From Salinisphaera sp040361255 (lineage in GTDB: Bacteria; Pseudomonadota; Gammaproteobacteria; Nevskiales; Salinisphaeraceae): a DNA stretch of 64,000 nt. The first letter of the stretch is position 1; each line of letters opens with the position of its first letter. The notes under the pieces are model-generated. The model saw only the letters and a list, made by a program, of their open reading frames with translations, ran no database searches and had not been told where the DNA came from. Positions 36,554 through 45,690 of this stretch are shown piece by piece. The DNA is taken from the NCBI RefSeq assembly GCF_040361255.1, contig NZ_APNG01000013.1, forward strand, positions 62,001 to 126,000, in the 5' to 3' direction. The position numbers and the translations under genes were made by a program.

Positions 36554-37780
36554 ATGCTGCAACGCCTCAAGCAATTCGGCCCCGGTCTTCTGGTCGCAGC
36601 CGCCTTCATCGGCCCCGGTACGGTCACCACGGCCAGCGTGGCCGGTGCCGAAACGGGCTATGCACTGCTCTGGGCGCTGGTGTTCTCGATCTTTGCCACG
36701 CTCGTGCTTCAGGAAATGAGCGCGCGACTCGGACTGGTCGCACGCCTGGGCCTGGGGGCCGCGCTGCGCCAAAGTATCGACACTCCGCTGCTGCGCTGGG
36801 CGGCGATCATCCTCGTGGTGGTCGCGATCGGCTTTGGCACCGCGGCTTTTGAAACCGGCAATATCACCGGCGCCGCGCTCGGGCTGGAAACCATTGCCGG
36901 GCTGTCCACACGCGTCTGGGCGTTGATCGTGGGTAGCGCGGCCCTGGCCCTGCTGGCGACCGGGCACTACAAACTCATCGAACGGGTGCTGGTGGCGCTG
37001 GTGCTGACCATGAGCGTGGTATTCATCCTGACCGCGATCATCGTGCGCCCGGACATGGGCGCGATACTGGCCGGTATATTCACGCCTGGCCTGCCCGACG
37101 GCTCGGTGCTGACCGTGATCGCGCTGGTGGGCACTACGGTGGTGACCTATAACTTCTTCCTGCATTCGGCCGCGGTCCAGGACAAATGGCCCCGCGATAT
37201 GCCAACCGAGCGCGCGCTGGCCGAATCGCGTCTGGACAGCGGCTTGTCGATCGCGCTCGGCGGGCTGATCACACTCGCGATCGTCATCACCGCCGCGGCG
37301 GCGTTCTTCAACAGCCAGACAACGATCGAGGACGCCGGCCAGATGGCCGCGCAGCTGGAGCCATTGCTTGGCCCGGCCGCGAAATGGTTCTTTGCCATCG
37401 GGCTGTTTGCGGCCGGCATGACCAGCTCGGTGACCGCGCCACTGGCCGCCGCTTATGCGGTCACCGGCGCGCTCGGCGTCAAGCCGGATCTGGCCAGCAA
37501 GGGCTTTCGCGCAATCTGGGCTGCGATTATCGTCATCGGCATGGGCTTCGCCTGGTTCGGCGCCGAACCGGTACAGGCGATCGTGATCGCCCAGGCCGCC
37601 AACGGCATTCTGTTGCCACTGATCGCGGTATTTCTGCTCGTGGTGATGAACCGGCGCGAGCTGCTCGGCACCTATCGCAACGGCGTGCTGGGTAACCTGC
37701 TCGGCGCGATCGTCGTGCTCGTGGCCACGGGTCTGGGGCTGTATACGCTGCTGAGCGTATTCGGCGTGGTCGCCGGCTGA
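36554..37780 (+). CDS. Nramp family transporter lacking canonical metal-site residues
   Basis: A 408-residue protein with about 11 helices in the Nramp order. Helix 1 reads AAFIGPGTVTTASVAGAE (about 15-32), where canonical Nramp proteins have DPGN; here it is GPGT, so the metal-binding Asp and Asn are absent. Helix 6 reads VTYNFFLHSAAVQDKWPRD (about 197-215), lacking the Met of the MPH motif. Nramp-fold members with such changes carry other substrates (for example Mg2+), so Mn/Fe transport should not be assumed. The upstream region has a CGACTAC direct repeat (36495, 36510). Confidence 0.82.
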   Translation: MLQRLKQFGPGLLVAAAFIGPGTVTTASVAGAETGYALLWALVFSIFATLVLQEMSARLGLVARLGLGAALRQSIDTPLLRWAAIILVVVAIGFGTAAFETGNITGAALGLETIAGLSTRVWALIVGSAALALLATGHYKLIERVLVALVLTMSVVFILTAIIVRPDMGAILAGIFTPGLPDGSVLTVIALVGTTVVTYNFFLHSAAVQDKWPRDMPTERALAESRLDSGLSIALGGLITLAIVITAAAAFFNSQTTIEDAGQMAAQLEPLLGPAAKWFFAIGLFAAGMTSSVTAPLAAAYAVTGALGVKPDLASKGFRAIWAAIIVIGMGFAWFGAEPVQAIVIAQAANGILLPLIAVFLLVVMNRRELLGTYRNGVLGNLLGAIVVLVATGLGLYTLLSVFGVVAG

Positions 37781-37840
37781 ACTTGCTGTCGTCGACGCGG
37801 CTGGCCACAATCGTCGCCGGCATTCCTTCAGGACGCTGGC

Positions 37841-38266
37841 ATGGCGCTATCGCCCTTTCATCTGGCCATTCCGGTTCACGATCTGCCCGCGGCCCGGCGT
37901 TTCTACGGTGAAACCTTCGCCTTGAGCGAGGGCCGCTCGAGCGCGCAGTGGGTGGATTTCGATTTCTATGGTCACCAGCTGGTCATTCACGAACACCCCA
38001 AAACCCCGTCGCAGGAAAACGCCCATACCAACCCGGTCGACGGCCACGACGTGCCGATTCCGCATTTCGGCATCGTGCTCGAATGGGACGAATGGCAAGC
38101 GCTGGCCGATCGCCTGCGCGAACGCGGCACCGATTTCGTGATCGAGCCGCATATCCGTTTTCAGGGCCAGCCCGGCGAACAGGCCACCATGTTTCTGCTC
38201 GACCCCTGTGGCAACGCACTGGAATTCAAGGCGTTTGCCGACCGCAGCCAGTTGTTCGCCAAGTAA
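37841..38266 (+). CDS. VOC family (glyoxalase/dioxygenase-fold) protein
   Basis: A 141-residue VOC protein. It starts PFHLAIPVHDLPAARRFYGE, the first beta-alpha module with a metal-ligand His. PHFGIVLEWDEWQALADRL begins the second module, and FLLDPCGNALEFKAF (about 119-133) supplies the usual DPxGNxxE ligand Glu. Metal dependence is probable; the reaction is unknown. The GNAT gene follows 19 bp later and is probably cotranscribed. Confidence 0.85.
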   Translation: MALSPFHLAIPVHDLPAARRFYGETFALSEGRSSAQWVDFDFYGHQLVIHEHPKTPSQENAHTNPVDGHDVPIPHFGIVLEWDEWQALADRLRERGTDFVIEPHIRFQGQPGEQATMFLLDPCGNALEFKAFADRSQLFAK

Positions 38267-38285
38267 ACCACCGATACCGAACCCC

Positions 38286-38768
38286 ATGACCGATCTGCAT
38301 ATTCGCGCCGCCGAACGCGCCGACACGCCGTTGATTCTGCGCTTCGTGCGCGAGCTGGCGATTTACGAAAAAGCCCCCGACGAAGTGGTCGCCAGCGAGC
38401 AAACGATCGAGCAATCCCTGTTCGATGAGGGCGCGCGGGCCTTTGCCTTCATCTGTGAAGATGCCGGCGAGCCGATCGGCTTTGCCGTGTGCTTCTACAG
38501 CTACTCGACGTGGCTGGCCCGCAATGGCCTGTATCTGGAAGATCTCTACGTAACCCCTGACGCCCGTGGGCGCGGTGCTGGCAAGGCGCTATTGCAGTAT
38601 CTGGCTCGCCTGGCCGTCGATGAAGGCTGCCGGCGTTTCGAATGGAGCGTGCTCGACTGGAATACACCGGCGATCGAGTTCTATGAAGCTGCCGGCGCGC
38701 GCCCGCAGTCGGAATGGACTACCTACCGGCTGGCCGGCGACGCGCTCGTGCGATTCGCCGGCCGCTGA
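38286..38768 (+). CDS. GNAT family N-acetyltransferase
   Basis: A 160-residue GNAT protein resembling the diamine/thialysine N-acetyltransferase group. IRAAERADTPLILRFVRELA and YEKAPDEVVASEQTIEQSLF are typical of that group. LYLEDLYVTPDARGRGAGKA (about 80-99) is the acetyl-CoA loop, and FEWSVLDWNTPAIEFYEAAG (about 119-138) the C-terminal motif with WN and the conserved Tyr. The substrate is inferred only at group level. ATG 38286 is favoured by comparison with the family over the in-frame ATG 38208. Confidence 0.85.
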   Translation: MTDLHIRAAERADTPLILRFVRELAIYEKAPDEVVASEQTIEQSLFDEGARAFAFICEDAGEPIGFAVCFYSYSTWLARNGLYLEDLYVTPDARGRGAGKALLQYLARLAVDEGCRRFEWSVLDWNTPAIEFYEAAGARPQSEWTTYRLAGDALVRFAGR

Positions 38769-38781
38769 AGATTGGCCGGCG
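38756..38781. terminator. Hairpin between convergent GNAT and MATE genes
   Basis: CGCCGGCC (38756-38763) pairs with GGCCGGCG (38774-38781) around a 10-nt loop containing the GNAT stop codon. It could end transcription from either side. Confidence 0.4.
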
Positions 38782-38787
38782 GCCTGT

Positions 38788-40098
38788 TCAGGCGCCCGCG
38801 ATGGCCCAATGCTCGGTACGTGTACGCCAGACCACCGCCACCATGCGGGTGACCAGAAACATCGTCAGCCCCACCCAGATCCCGGTCAGCCCCCAGCCAA
38901 ACGCCCAGGACAACCAGATCAGCGGCAGAAAGGCGCCCAGGGCACAGGCCAGCGTCGTGGTACGCAGAAAGCGTGTGTCTGCCGCGCCGAGCAATACGCC
39001 GTCGAGCGCGAATACGATACCGGCGACCGGCTGCTGGGCCACGAACAGCCACCAGGCATACGGAATCTGCGCAAGCACGTCCGCGTCATCCGTGAACAGC
39101 CGCGGGATAACCCCGGCCAGGGCAGCAAAGACCCCAGCCAGGCAGACGCCCAGACCGAACGAATAGCGCGTGATCTGCCAGGCCACGGCCCGGGCGCGTT
39201 CGACGCGGGCCGCGCCCAGCTCCGCGCCGATCAGCGCCTGGGCGGCGATCGCCAGCGAGTCGAGCACCAGCGAGAGAAACACCCAGAGCTGATAGACGAT
39301 CTGATGCGCGCCCAGGGCCGCGGCCGACTCGCGTGCCGCCACCGCCGCCGCCGACAGGAAACAGATCTGAAACGAGGCACTGCGCAGGATCAGATCGCGG
39401 CCGAGCACCATCTGCGCTTTCATGATCGCCCAACGTGGGCGCACCAGCGCCCGCTCGCCGCGCAACGCGCGCACGAACAGAATGGCTGCGGTGTACTGGG
39501 CGAGCACATTGGCCATCGCCGAGCCTTCCAGCCCAAAACCCAGCGGGTAGACGAGTACCGGGCAGGCGATCGCCGACAGGATATTGCCCGCGAGGATATA
39601 GCGCAGCGGGCGCACCGTATCCTGGACGCCGCGCATCCAGCCATTGCCGGCGAGGGTGATCAGAATGGCCGGCGCGCCGATCAAGGCGATACGCAGCCAC
39701 GAGACGGCCGCCTCGGCGACCGTCGGATTGCCGGCAAGCGCCGCGAGTATCGGGTCGGCGAACAAATGGCCGAGTACCAGTACGGTCAGGCCGACGAATA
39801 TTGCCAGCCAGCTCGCCTGGCCGCCCTCGGCGACCGCATCCGCCCGCCGGCCGGCCCCGAACAGACGCGCAGTACGGGCCGTGGTGCCGTAGGACAGAAA
39901 GGTCAGCTGACTGGTGAGTACCGATAACACGGTGCCACCGAGAGCCAGGCCCGCCAGCGGCCGGGCGCCCAGATGACCGACAACGGCCGTATCCACCAGC
40001 ACATAGAGCGGCTCGGCCGCGAGCACGCCCAGCGCCGGTACCGCCAGCCCCAGAATCCGCCGGGCGGTGACCGGTGTGGCGGTATCGTCGTCTGTCAT
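38788..40098 (-). CDS. MATE family efflux transporter (DinF-like)
   Basis: A 436-residue polytopic protein with twelve helices. ILGLAVPALGVLAAEPLYVL (about 15-34) followed by DTAVVGHLGARPLAGLALG (about 37-55) is the DinF-type MATE entry with the conserved Asp and VGHLG. Repeats of the fold appear after residue 230 (LGAHQIVYQLWVFLSLVLDS). It probably expels cationic or other toxic organic compounds using H+ or Na+. No regulator is adjacent. Divergent from hslO, 163 bp away. Confidence 0.88.
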   Translation of the reverse strand: MTDDDTATPVTARRILGLAVPALGVLAAEPLYVLVDTAVVGHLGARPLAGLALGGTVLSVLTSQLTFLSYGTTARTARLFGAGRRADAVAEGGQASWLAIFVGLTVLVLGHLFADPILAALAGNPTVAEAAVSWLRIALIGAPAILITLAGNGWMRGVQDTVRPLRYILAGNILSAIACPVLVYPLGFGLEGSAMANVLAQYTAAILFVRALRGERALVRPRWAIMKAQMVLGRDLILRSASFQICFLSAAAVAARESAAALGAHQIVYQLWVFLSLVLDSLAIAAQALIGAELGAARVERARAVAWQITRYSFGLGVCLAGVFAALAGVIPRLFTDDADVLAQIPYAWWLFVAQQPVAGIVFALDGVLLGAADTRFLRTTTLACALGAFLPLIWLSWAFGWGLTGIWVGLTMFLVTRMVAVVWRTRTEHWAIAGA

Positions 40099-40261
40099 CG
40101 CGCGGCCTGCCCGTCAGCATGATCGCGACGCATGCCAAAGGCGGTGGCATGCATCGCAAGGATCGCGCAATTTATCATTTCGTATCCAGCGCGCCAGCCC
40201 TGTTCGTATTGAATTCGCCGGCACGGGCACGCACCTTGTCGATGGACCCAGGAGAATACCC

Positions 40262-41176
40262 ATGTCTGCCATGCCCACCGATCGACTACAGCGCTTTATC
40301 TTCGACGACACCCAGGTACGCGGCGAGATCGCGCAGCTACACAGCACGTACCGCGATGCCATCGCCAATCACGGCTATCCACTGGCCGTCGAACGCCTGC
40401 TGGGCGAGCTGCTGGCTGCCTGTGCACTGCTGACCGCCACGATCAAGTTCGACGGCACGTTGAGTATCGAATTTCGTGGCAAGGGCGCATTGAAACTGCT
40501 GATGGCCGAATCCAACCCCGGCGTGGGCGAACGTGCCCAGCGCCTGCGCGGCGTGGCACGTTTCGATGACGATGCCCTGGCCCGCATCGCCGAACCCACC
40601 CTGCAGGCACTGGCTGAAGGCGGCCATGTGGTCATCACGCTCGACCCGGAAGAAGGCCAGCGCTATCAGGGCATCGTCGCGCTGGACAAACCCGATATCG
40701 CCGGCTGCCTGGAGGAGTATTTCGCCCAGTCGGAACAGTTGCCGACCCGGCTATGGCTGGCCACGGACGCCGAGCATGCGGCCGGGCTGCTGATCCAGAA
40801 ACTGCCCGAAGAAGTCGTGCACGACGCCGAGGCCGGCGATGACGACGCCTGGGATCGCATCAACCATCTGGCCGATACCATCACCGGCGAGGAACTCACC
40901 GGCCTGGGCGCGGAACAGGTATTGCACCGATTGTTCCACGAGGAACAGGCCCGGGTGTTCGACCCGGCGCCGGTCAAGTTCAGCTGTACCTGTACCCGCG
41001 AGCGCTTCGGCCGGGCCCTGCACCAGCTCGGCGCGGACGAGCTACGCAGCGTGCTCGAAGAACAGGGCCAGGTGGAAACCCAGTGCCACTTCTGCAACGC
41101 GGTCTATGTATTTACCCCGGCCGATGTGGAAGCACTGATCGACAATCCCGACGCCGAGCCGCCCACCGTGCATTGA
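40262..41176 (+). CDS. hslO: Redox-regulated chaperone Hsp33
   Basis: A 304-residue Hsp33. RGEIAQLHSTYRDAIANHGY opens the N-terminal domain; FDGTLSIEFRGKGALKLLMA and RYQGIVALDKPDIAGCLEEY follow. The zinc redox switch is complete: C242-X-C244 (SCTCTRERF) and C275-X2-C278 (QCHFCNAVY). When oxidised the cysteines pair and the protein holds unfolding clients. CAGGAG before ATG 40262 sets the start; the open frame further upstream overlaps the MATE gene. Confidence 0.95.
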   Translation: MSAMPTDRLQRFIFDDTQVRGEIAQLHSTYRDAIANHGYPLAVERLLGELLAACALLTATIKFDGTLSIEFRGKGALKLLMAESNPGVGERAQRLRGVARFDDDALARIAEPTLQALAEGGHVVITLDPEEGQRYQGIVALDKPDIAGCLEEYFAQSEQLPTRLWLATDAEHAAGLLIQKLPEEVVHDAEAGDDDAWDRINHLADTITGEELTGLGAEQVLHRLFHEEQARVFDPAPVKFSCTCTRERFGRALHQLGADELRSVLEEQGQVETQCHFCNAVYVFTPADVEALIDNPDAEPPTVH

Positions 41177-41183
41177 CTACACG

Positions 41184-41211
41184 CGCCGCTGGCCGCGCTT
41201 GGCCAGCGGCG
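41184..41211. terminator. Strong bidirectional terminator hairpin
   Basis: CGCCGCTGGCC (41184-41194) and GGCCAGCGGCG (41201-41211) form a perfect 11-bp stem with a 6-nt loop between convergent hslO and the GGDEF response-regulator gene. Confidence 0.65.
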
Positions 41212-41223
41212 TGCGCGATCCGG

Positions 41224-42879
41224 CTAGGCCGAGATGGCAGAATGACCGACGACCCGGTTGCGGCCGGCGTTCTTGGCGGCATACAGACAGGCGTCGGCGG
41301 CCGCGATCAACGCTTGCAGATCGTCGTTTTCGCCGGGCACCTTGACCCCGGCACTGAAGCTCGACGTAAACGACTCGCCCGCCGCGTTGAAGGTGAATTC
41401 GGCGAAGCTTTCGCGTAGTTCGTCGATAATCTCCACCGCCTTGGCTTCGCTACAGCCAGGCAAGGCCACCACGAACTCCTCGCCGCCATAGCGCCCGAGC
41501 AGATCCGAGGTGCGCAGACGTCGCCGCAGCAGGTTGGCCAGCGCGCGGATGACTTCGTCGCCCACGAGATGGCCGTAGGTGTCGTTCACGCGTTTGAAAA
41601 AGTCGATATCGAGCATGACCAACGCGATCGGCTCGCCCCGTCGGCGTGCCTGCGACATGGCACTCGCCACGCGTTCCTTGATATCGGCATGCTTGAGCAG
41701 ACCGGTCAGACTGTCGCGCGACAAGGCCGCCGACAGTTCACGGGCACGGCGCGCGCGCGCCTGAACCGCGGCCACGAACGCGTTGGGCGTGATCGGTTTA
41801 ATCAGAAAATCGTCGCCGGCCTTGGTCATGGCCTCGAGCTGGGCGTTGGCGTCTTCGGTGGCCGACAGATACATGATCGGCATCTGCAGCCAGCGCGCGT
41901 GATAGCGCACCATCTGGGCGAGCTCGGGGCCGCTGCAGCGCGGCATACGCACGTCGAGCACCAGCACATCGGGGCTGAAGTGCTCCATAACGGCCAGCGT
42001 TTGCTCCGGCGCGCTCAGGGTCTTGACCGTAAACCCGGCGCTTTCCAGCACCAGCCGGTGGTAATCGAGCATGGCCTGGTCGTCGTCGACCATGAGCACG
42101 CGCAGCGGTGTAGCGCGGTGCGCACGCATATGGCTTTCCAGCAGGCCGGCGACGCGCACCGGCTCCAGCGGCTGGGCCATGAAGCCGACCACGCCGGCAC
42201 GCACGGCACGCAGTTGCATGGCGAATTCGCTGGACTGCTCGGTGGCGAACAACGGCAACGGCTTGTCCATCTCGGCCTGAATGGCCTCGCCGACTGCCAG
42301 ACCGCCGATTTCGCTGGCGTCGGCGAAATGCAGATCCAGAATCAGCGCATCGGGGCGCTGGCGACGACAGGCCGCGCGCAGCATCTGGCCATCGTCGAAC
42401 ATTTCGGCGCGATAATCGAAGCTTTCCAGAATCCGTATCAGCTGGGCGCCGGTTTCCGGTTCGTCCTCGAGGATATAGATGAGCGGTTCATGGGCCTCGA
42501 CCACTCCAGGCTGCGGTTCGGTGACCGCAGCCGCCTCGGCTTCGGCTGGATCGTCGTCGCCGAGCAGGTCCGGCAGTGCGGCCACGCGCGCGATTACGCT
42601 GGCATAGTCGACTGGTGCTCGGCCACACAGCATGGCATCCAGTTCGCGCTCGCTGGCGCGACAGCTGTTGCCGATCTCGAGATAACCGAACGTCGACGCG
42701 CCACCGGCGAGCTTGTGCAGCCGATCGCGAATCTGCTGCCAGTCGTCGACACTGGCATTCGCGCTGTCCTGCTGCTGGGCCCAGACAGCGAGATCGGCCA
42801 GCTCGCGCGCCAGACCCACGCCGTAGTCCCGACGCATCTGGGCGAGCTTTTGAGCAACATCAATCGTCGGGGTCGGCAT
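41224..42879 (-). CDS. HPt-REC-REC-GGDEF hybrid response regulator (diguanylate cyclase)
   Basis: A 551-residue cytoplasmic signalling protein. Residues 1-110 form an HPt-like helical domain with RLHKLAGGAS (H55). REC1 (about 132-250) has acceptor D182, but its conserved Lys is Gln (FMAQPL, Q236). REC2 (about 258-375) has VDDD, D309 and K361, so is complete. A GGDEF domain follows with DSLTGLLKHAD, LDIDFFKRVNDTYGH and GGEEF 465-469, plus RTSD (456-459) as an inhibitory c-di-GMP site. It overlaps the single-REC gene by 20 bp and lies downstream of the sensor kinase, so a relay to c-di-GMP synthesis is likely. Confidence 0.9.
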   Translation of the reverse strand: MPTPTIDVAQKLAQMRRDYGVGLARELADLAVWAQQQDSANASVDDWQQIRDRLHKLAGGASTFGYLEIGNSCRASERELDAMLCGRAPVDYASVIARVAALPDLLGDDDPAEAEAAAVTEPQPGVVEAHEPLIYILEDEPETGAQLIRILESFDYRAEMFDDGQMLRAACRRQRPDALILDLHFADASEIGGLAVGEAIQAEMDKPLPLFATEQSSEFAMQLRAVRAGVVGFMAQPLEPVRVAGLLESHMRAHRATPLRVLMVDDDQAMLDYHRLVLESAGFTVKTLSAPEQTLAVMEHFSPDVLVLDVRMPRCSGPELAQMVRYHARWLQMPIMYLSATEDANAQLEAMTKAGDDFLIKPITPNAFVAAVQARARRARELSAALSRDSLTGLLKHADIKERVASAMSQARRRGEPIALVMLDIDFFKRVNDTYGHLVGDEVIRALANLLRRRLRTSDLLGRYGGEEFVVALPGCSEAKAVEIIDELRESFAEFTFNAAGESFTSSFSAGVKVPGENDDLQALIAAADACLYAAKNAGRNRVVGHSAISA

Positions 42880-43273
42880 CGAACTGTTCCCATATCTGCC
42901 GAATTTGATCGCTGAGCGTGAGCGGGTCGAACGGCTTGACGATCACCGCCGCCGCGCCCAGCGCATAGTAGTTCGCATGATCGGCCGGCTGGGTCTTGGC
43001 GGTCATGAACACCACCGGCACGCGCCCGAAATCGAGCACATCGGCGAGTGCCGCCAACGTGGTCGGCCCGTCCATGCCCGGCATCATGACGTCGAGCAAT
43101 ACCAACTCGGGATCGAAATCTACCGCCTTTTCCAGTGCTTCGAAACCGCTGCAGCAACTGAGCACTGTCAATCCGCCCACGTTTTCCAACGCTACACGCG
43201 CGATCGCGATAATCGATTCATCGTCCTCGACATGCAGCACCCGTTGCAAAGCCACTATTACTTCACCTGTCAC
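42860..43273 (-). CDS. Single-domain response regulator (REC)
   Basis: A 137-residue lone receiver. Acidic pocket VEDDES (about 15-20), phospho-acceptor D61 in LVLLDVMMPGMDG, T91 and K113 (VIVKPFD) are all present. No output domain follows, so it may shuttle phosphate between the kinase and the HPt of the downstream protein. Translation probably starts at GTG 43273, with AGGATT upstream. It lies 26 bp after the kinase gene. Confidence 0.88.
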   Translation of the reverse strand: MTGEVIVALQRVLHVEDDESIIAIARVALENVGGLTVLSCCSGFEALEKAVDFDPELVLLDVMMPGMDGPTTLAALADVLDFGRVPVVFMTAKTQPADHANYYALGAAAVIVKPFDPLTLSDQIRQIWEQFDADPDD

Positions 43274-43299
43274 TGCGTTAATCCTCGTGGGTTATTCTT

Positions 43300-45690
43300 T
43301 TACAGGGTTTTAAGCGGTAAGGTCACCTGAAAGGTGGTACCTACACCTTCAACGCTTTCGAAATCGATCGTGCCGTGCATCTGTTCGACCAGTTGTTTTG
43401 TGATCGCAAGCCCCAGACCGGTGCCGCCCTGGCGGCGGGTATTGCCGCCATCGGCCTGCGCGAACAGCTGGAAAACCTTGTCGCGAAACGACACCGGAAT
43501 ACCCGGGCCGTTATCGGCAATAGAAATGACCGCCTGGCCATCGCGGGCCGCATACGACAACGTCACCCGGCCGGCAGCGGGCGAAAATTTGATCGCGTTG
43601 GACAAAAGATTGGCCAACACCTGGGCAAAGCGCAGGGCATCGACCGAAACCTGTAGCGATTCGTCGCCGACGAGCTGCAGCCCGACATCGAAGCTATCGG
43701 CATAGCCTTTATTACTATCCATCGCCTCGACGAGCAGACCGCGCAGATCGTGGATATGGAAATCGAAGGCCACCCGGTCGGCGGCGAGTTTCTCCCAATC
43801 CAGCAGATCGTCGACGAGCAGCCCCAGGCGCTCGGAATTCTTCTGTGCCACCGCCAGCATTTCCTCGAACCCGGGTGGCACCGCGCCGAGCGCGCCCGAC
43901 TTGAGCAATCCCAGCGCGCCCTTGATGGAGGTGATCGGCGTACGCAGCTCGTGACTGACCACGGCCACGAACTCGCTTTTCATGCGATCGAGCTCGCGCT
44001 CGGCGGTAATATCCTGAATCTGGGCCACATAATTGAGCGGCGCACCATCGCTATCGCGGGTCACACCGACCGACAGCTGTGCCCATATGCATTCACCGGA
44101 ACGCGAGAAATAGCGTTTGGCGATCTGGTAGGAGCCGATCTCCCCTTCGACGAGCCTGCTTAGATGGCCCAGATCGTTGTGCAGATCGTCAGGATGGGTG
44201 AGCGTCTGAAAATCGGTCTTGAGCAGATCTTCGCGCGCATAATCAAGCATGTCGCAAAGCGACTGGTTGACTTCGACAAAGCGCCCCTCGAGCGAGACCA
44301 GCGCCATACCCTGGGGCGCGCTGTCGAACGCGATGCGAAACCGCGCTTGGCTGGTATACAAAGCCTGCTCCATAGCCAGTAGCTGGGTGCGGTCGATCGC
44401 GATGCCCAGAAAACCGATGACCGCGTCAGCATGATCGCGAATGGCGCTGAGTACCAGCCTGAGCATGCGCTGGCTGTGATCGGCACACACGAAATGCCAG
44501 TCGCGACTTTCGATCTGCCCACGCAGCGGGCGTGCGGTAATAGCCTCGATAGGCGTGAGTTCACGCCCCGCTTCAGCCTGCACCTCGGCGACGAAAGCCG
44601 CCAGTTCGTCGCGATCGTACAGGTCGAGCAGACTCATACGGGCGACCGCATCGGACCACGAATAGCCAAGCAGGCGTTCCGCGCCGGGATTGAACAGCGT
44701 GATGGTGCCCGCGTTATCGGTCGCCATGATGGCGACTTCGGTCGAGGCATCGACCACTGCCTGCAGATACTGGCGTACCTGGGCAATTTCGCGTGCATGT
44801 GCCTTGCGCGCGGTGATATCGAACATCGCCGCGACCGCACCGATCAAGCGCCCCTGAGAGTCGAAGAATGGCCGCCCACTGCACACCACCGATCGCGGCG
44901 CCAGGTCATGTGTTTTGATACACATTTCGACATCGCGTACCGATTCACCCCCCAGCGCGCGAATCAACGGCACGCGTTCGGGCACGAGCAGGGTTTCGCC
45001 ATCGGCCTCGTATAAATTGAAGTATTCGGCCCACTGCGCCTGCGGAATATGCATCGGGTCGCTCTGGTGCCAGGTACGCGCTCTGGAATTGAATAGCGTG
45101 AGTTCGCCCTGGGCGTCGCAGGCCACCACACCGCCCGGCAGCGCTTCCAGCAGGCTGCCAAGCATCGCTTCGCGGGTTTCGGCATTCCGCTTGGCCAGGC
45201 GTTGTTCGATCAGGGCCACGGCCAGGTCGGCCAGATCTTGCAGCCCCTCGCGCTGGCGCTCGTCGAGCGGTCCGGGCAAAGAGTCGAATACACACAACGA
45301 ACCCAGCCGGTGACCAGCGCCAACCTTGAGAATGATGCTGCTATAAAAGCGTACATGCGGTTCGCCGGTCACCATCGGGTTGTCGGCAAAGCGGGCATCG
45401 TCGCGTGCATCGGGCACTTCGATCAGCCCGTCTTCGCCAAGCACGGCCGCACACATCGAAATATTGCGCGGCGCTTCGGTGGCCTCGACCCCGAAGCGGC
45501 TCTTGAACCATTGTCGGTCGGCGTCGATAAATGTGATCAACGCGTGTGGGACGTTGCACAGCCGGGCCGCCAGGCGCGCGATGGCATCGAACTCGGCTTC
45601 GGGCTCGGTATCGAGCAACGCATAGTCGTCGAGCACGCGCAGGCGCTCGAGTTCCATATCGTTCGAATACATGTGTTCGGTTACAGCCAT
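43300..45690 (-). CDS. GAF/PAS sensor histidine kinase
   Basis: A 796-residue kinase without clear membrane helices. A GAF domain (about 25-165; ALLDTEPEAEFDAIARLAAR, SMCAAVL, SLCVFDS) is followed by three PAS domains (about 180-295, 305-425 and 430-550, each ending in I.DIT or I.ID-like strands). The HisKA domain has VVSHELRTPITSIKGAL, and the catalytic domain has NLLSNAIKFSP, DNGPGIP and GGTGLGLAI. The kinase lacks its own receiver; the receiver and HPt are encoded just downstream. GAF plus PAS suggests a cytoplasmic redox, light or ligand cue, unknown here. The start at ATG 45690 omits a non-family extension. Confidence 0.88.
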   Translation of the reverse strand: MAVTEHMYSNDMELERLRVLDDYALLDTEPEAEFDAIARLAARLCNVPHALITFIDADRQWFKSRFGVEATEAPRNISMCAAVLGEDGLIEVPDARDDARFADNPMVTGEPHVRFYSSIILKVGAGHRLGSLCVFDSLPGPLDERQREGLQDLADLAVALIEQRLAKRNAETREAMLGSLLEALPGGVVACDAQGELTLFNSRARTWHQSDPMHIPQAQWAEYFNLYEADGETLLVPERVPLIRALGGESVRDVEMCIKTHDLAPRSVVCSGRPFFDSQGRLIGAVAAMFDITARKAHAREIAQVRQYLQAVVDASTEVAIMATDNAGTITLFNPGAERLLGYSWSDAVARMSLLDLYDRDELAAFVAEVQAEAGRELTPIEAITARPLRGQIESRDWHFVCADHSQRMLRLVLSAIRDHADAVIGFLGIAIDRTQLLAMEQALYTSQARFRIAFDSAPQGMALVSLEGRFVEVNQSLCDMLDYAREDLLKTDFQTLTHPDDLHNDLGHLSRLVEGEIGSYQIAKRYFSRSGECIWAQLSVGVTRDSDGAPLNYVAQIQDITAERELDRMKSEFVAVVSHELRTPITSIKGALGLLKSGALGAVPPGFEEMLAVAQKNSERLGLLVDDLLDWEKLAADRVAFDFHIHDLRGLLVEAMDSNKGYADSFDVGLQLVGDESLQVSVDALRFAQVLANLLSNAIKFSPAAGRVTLSYAARDGQAVISIADNGPGIPVSFRDKVFQLFAQADGGNTRRQGGTGLGLAITKQLVEQMHGTIDFESVEGVGTTFQVTLPLKTL

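Noticed and set aside
36527..37810. 427-codon frame antisense to the Nramp-like gene
   Set aside because: It is rich in His, Gln, Arg and Asp as expected for reverse-strand reading of a membrane protein gene, and it has no domain.
38566..39927. 453-codon plus-strand frame opposite the MATE gene
   Set aside because: Low-complexity Arg/Gln/Asp-rich translation and no family; the MATE protein on the other strand is convincing.
41569..42915. 448-codon frame antisense to the HPt-REC-REC-GGDEF gene
   Set aside because: Compositionally an antisense shadow; the sense product has complete signalling motifs.
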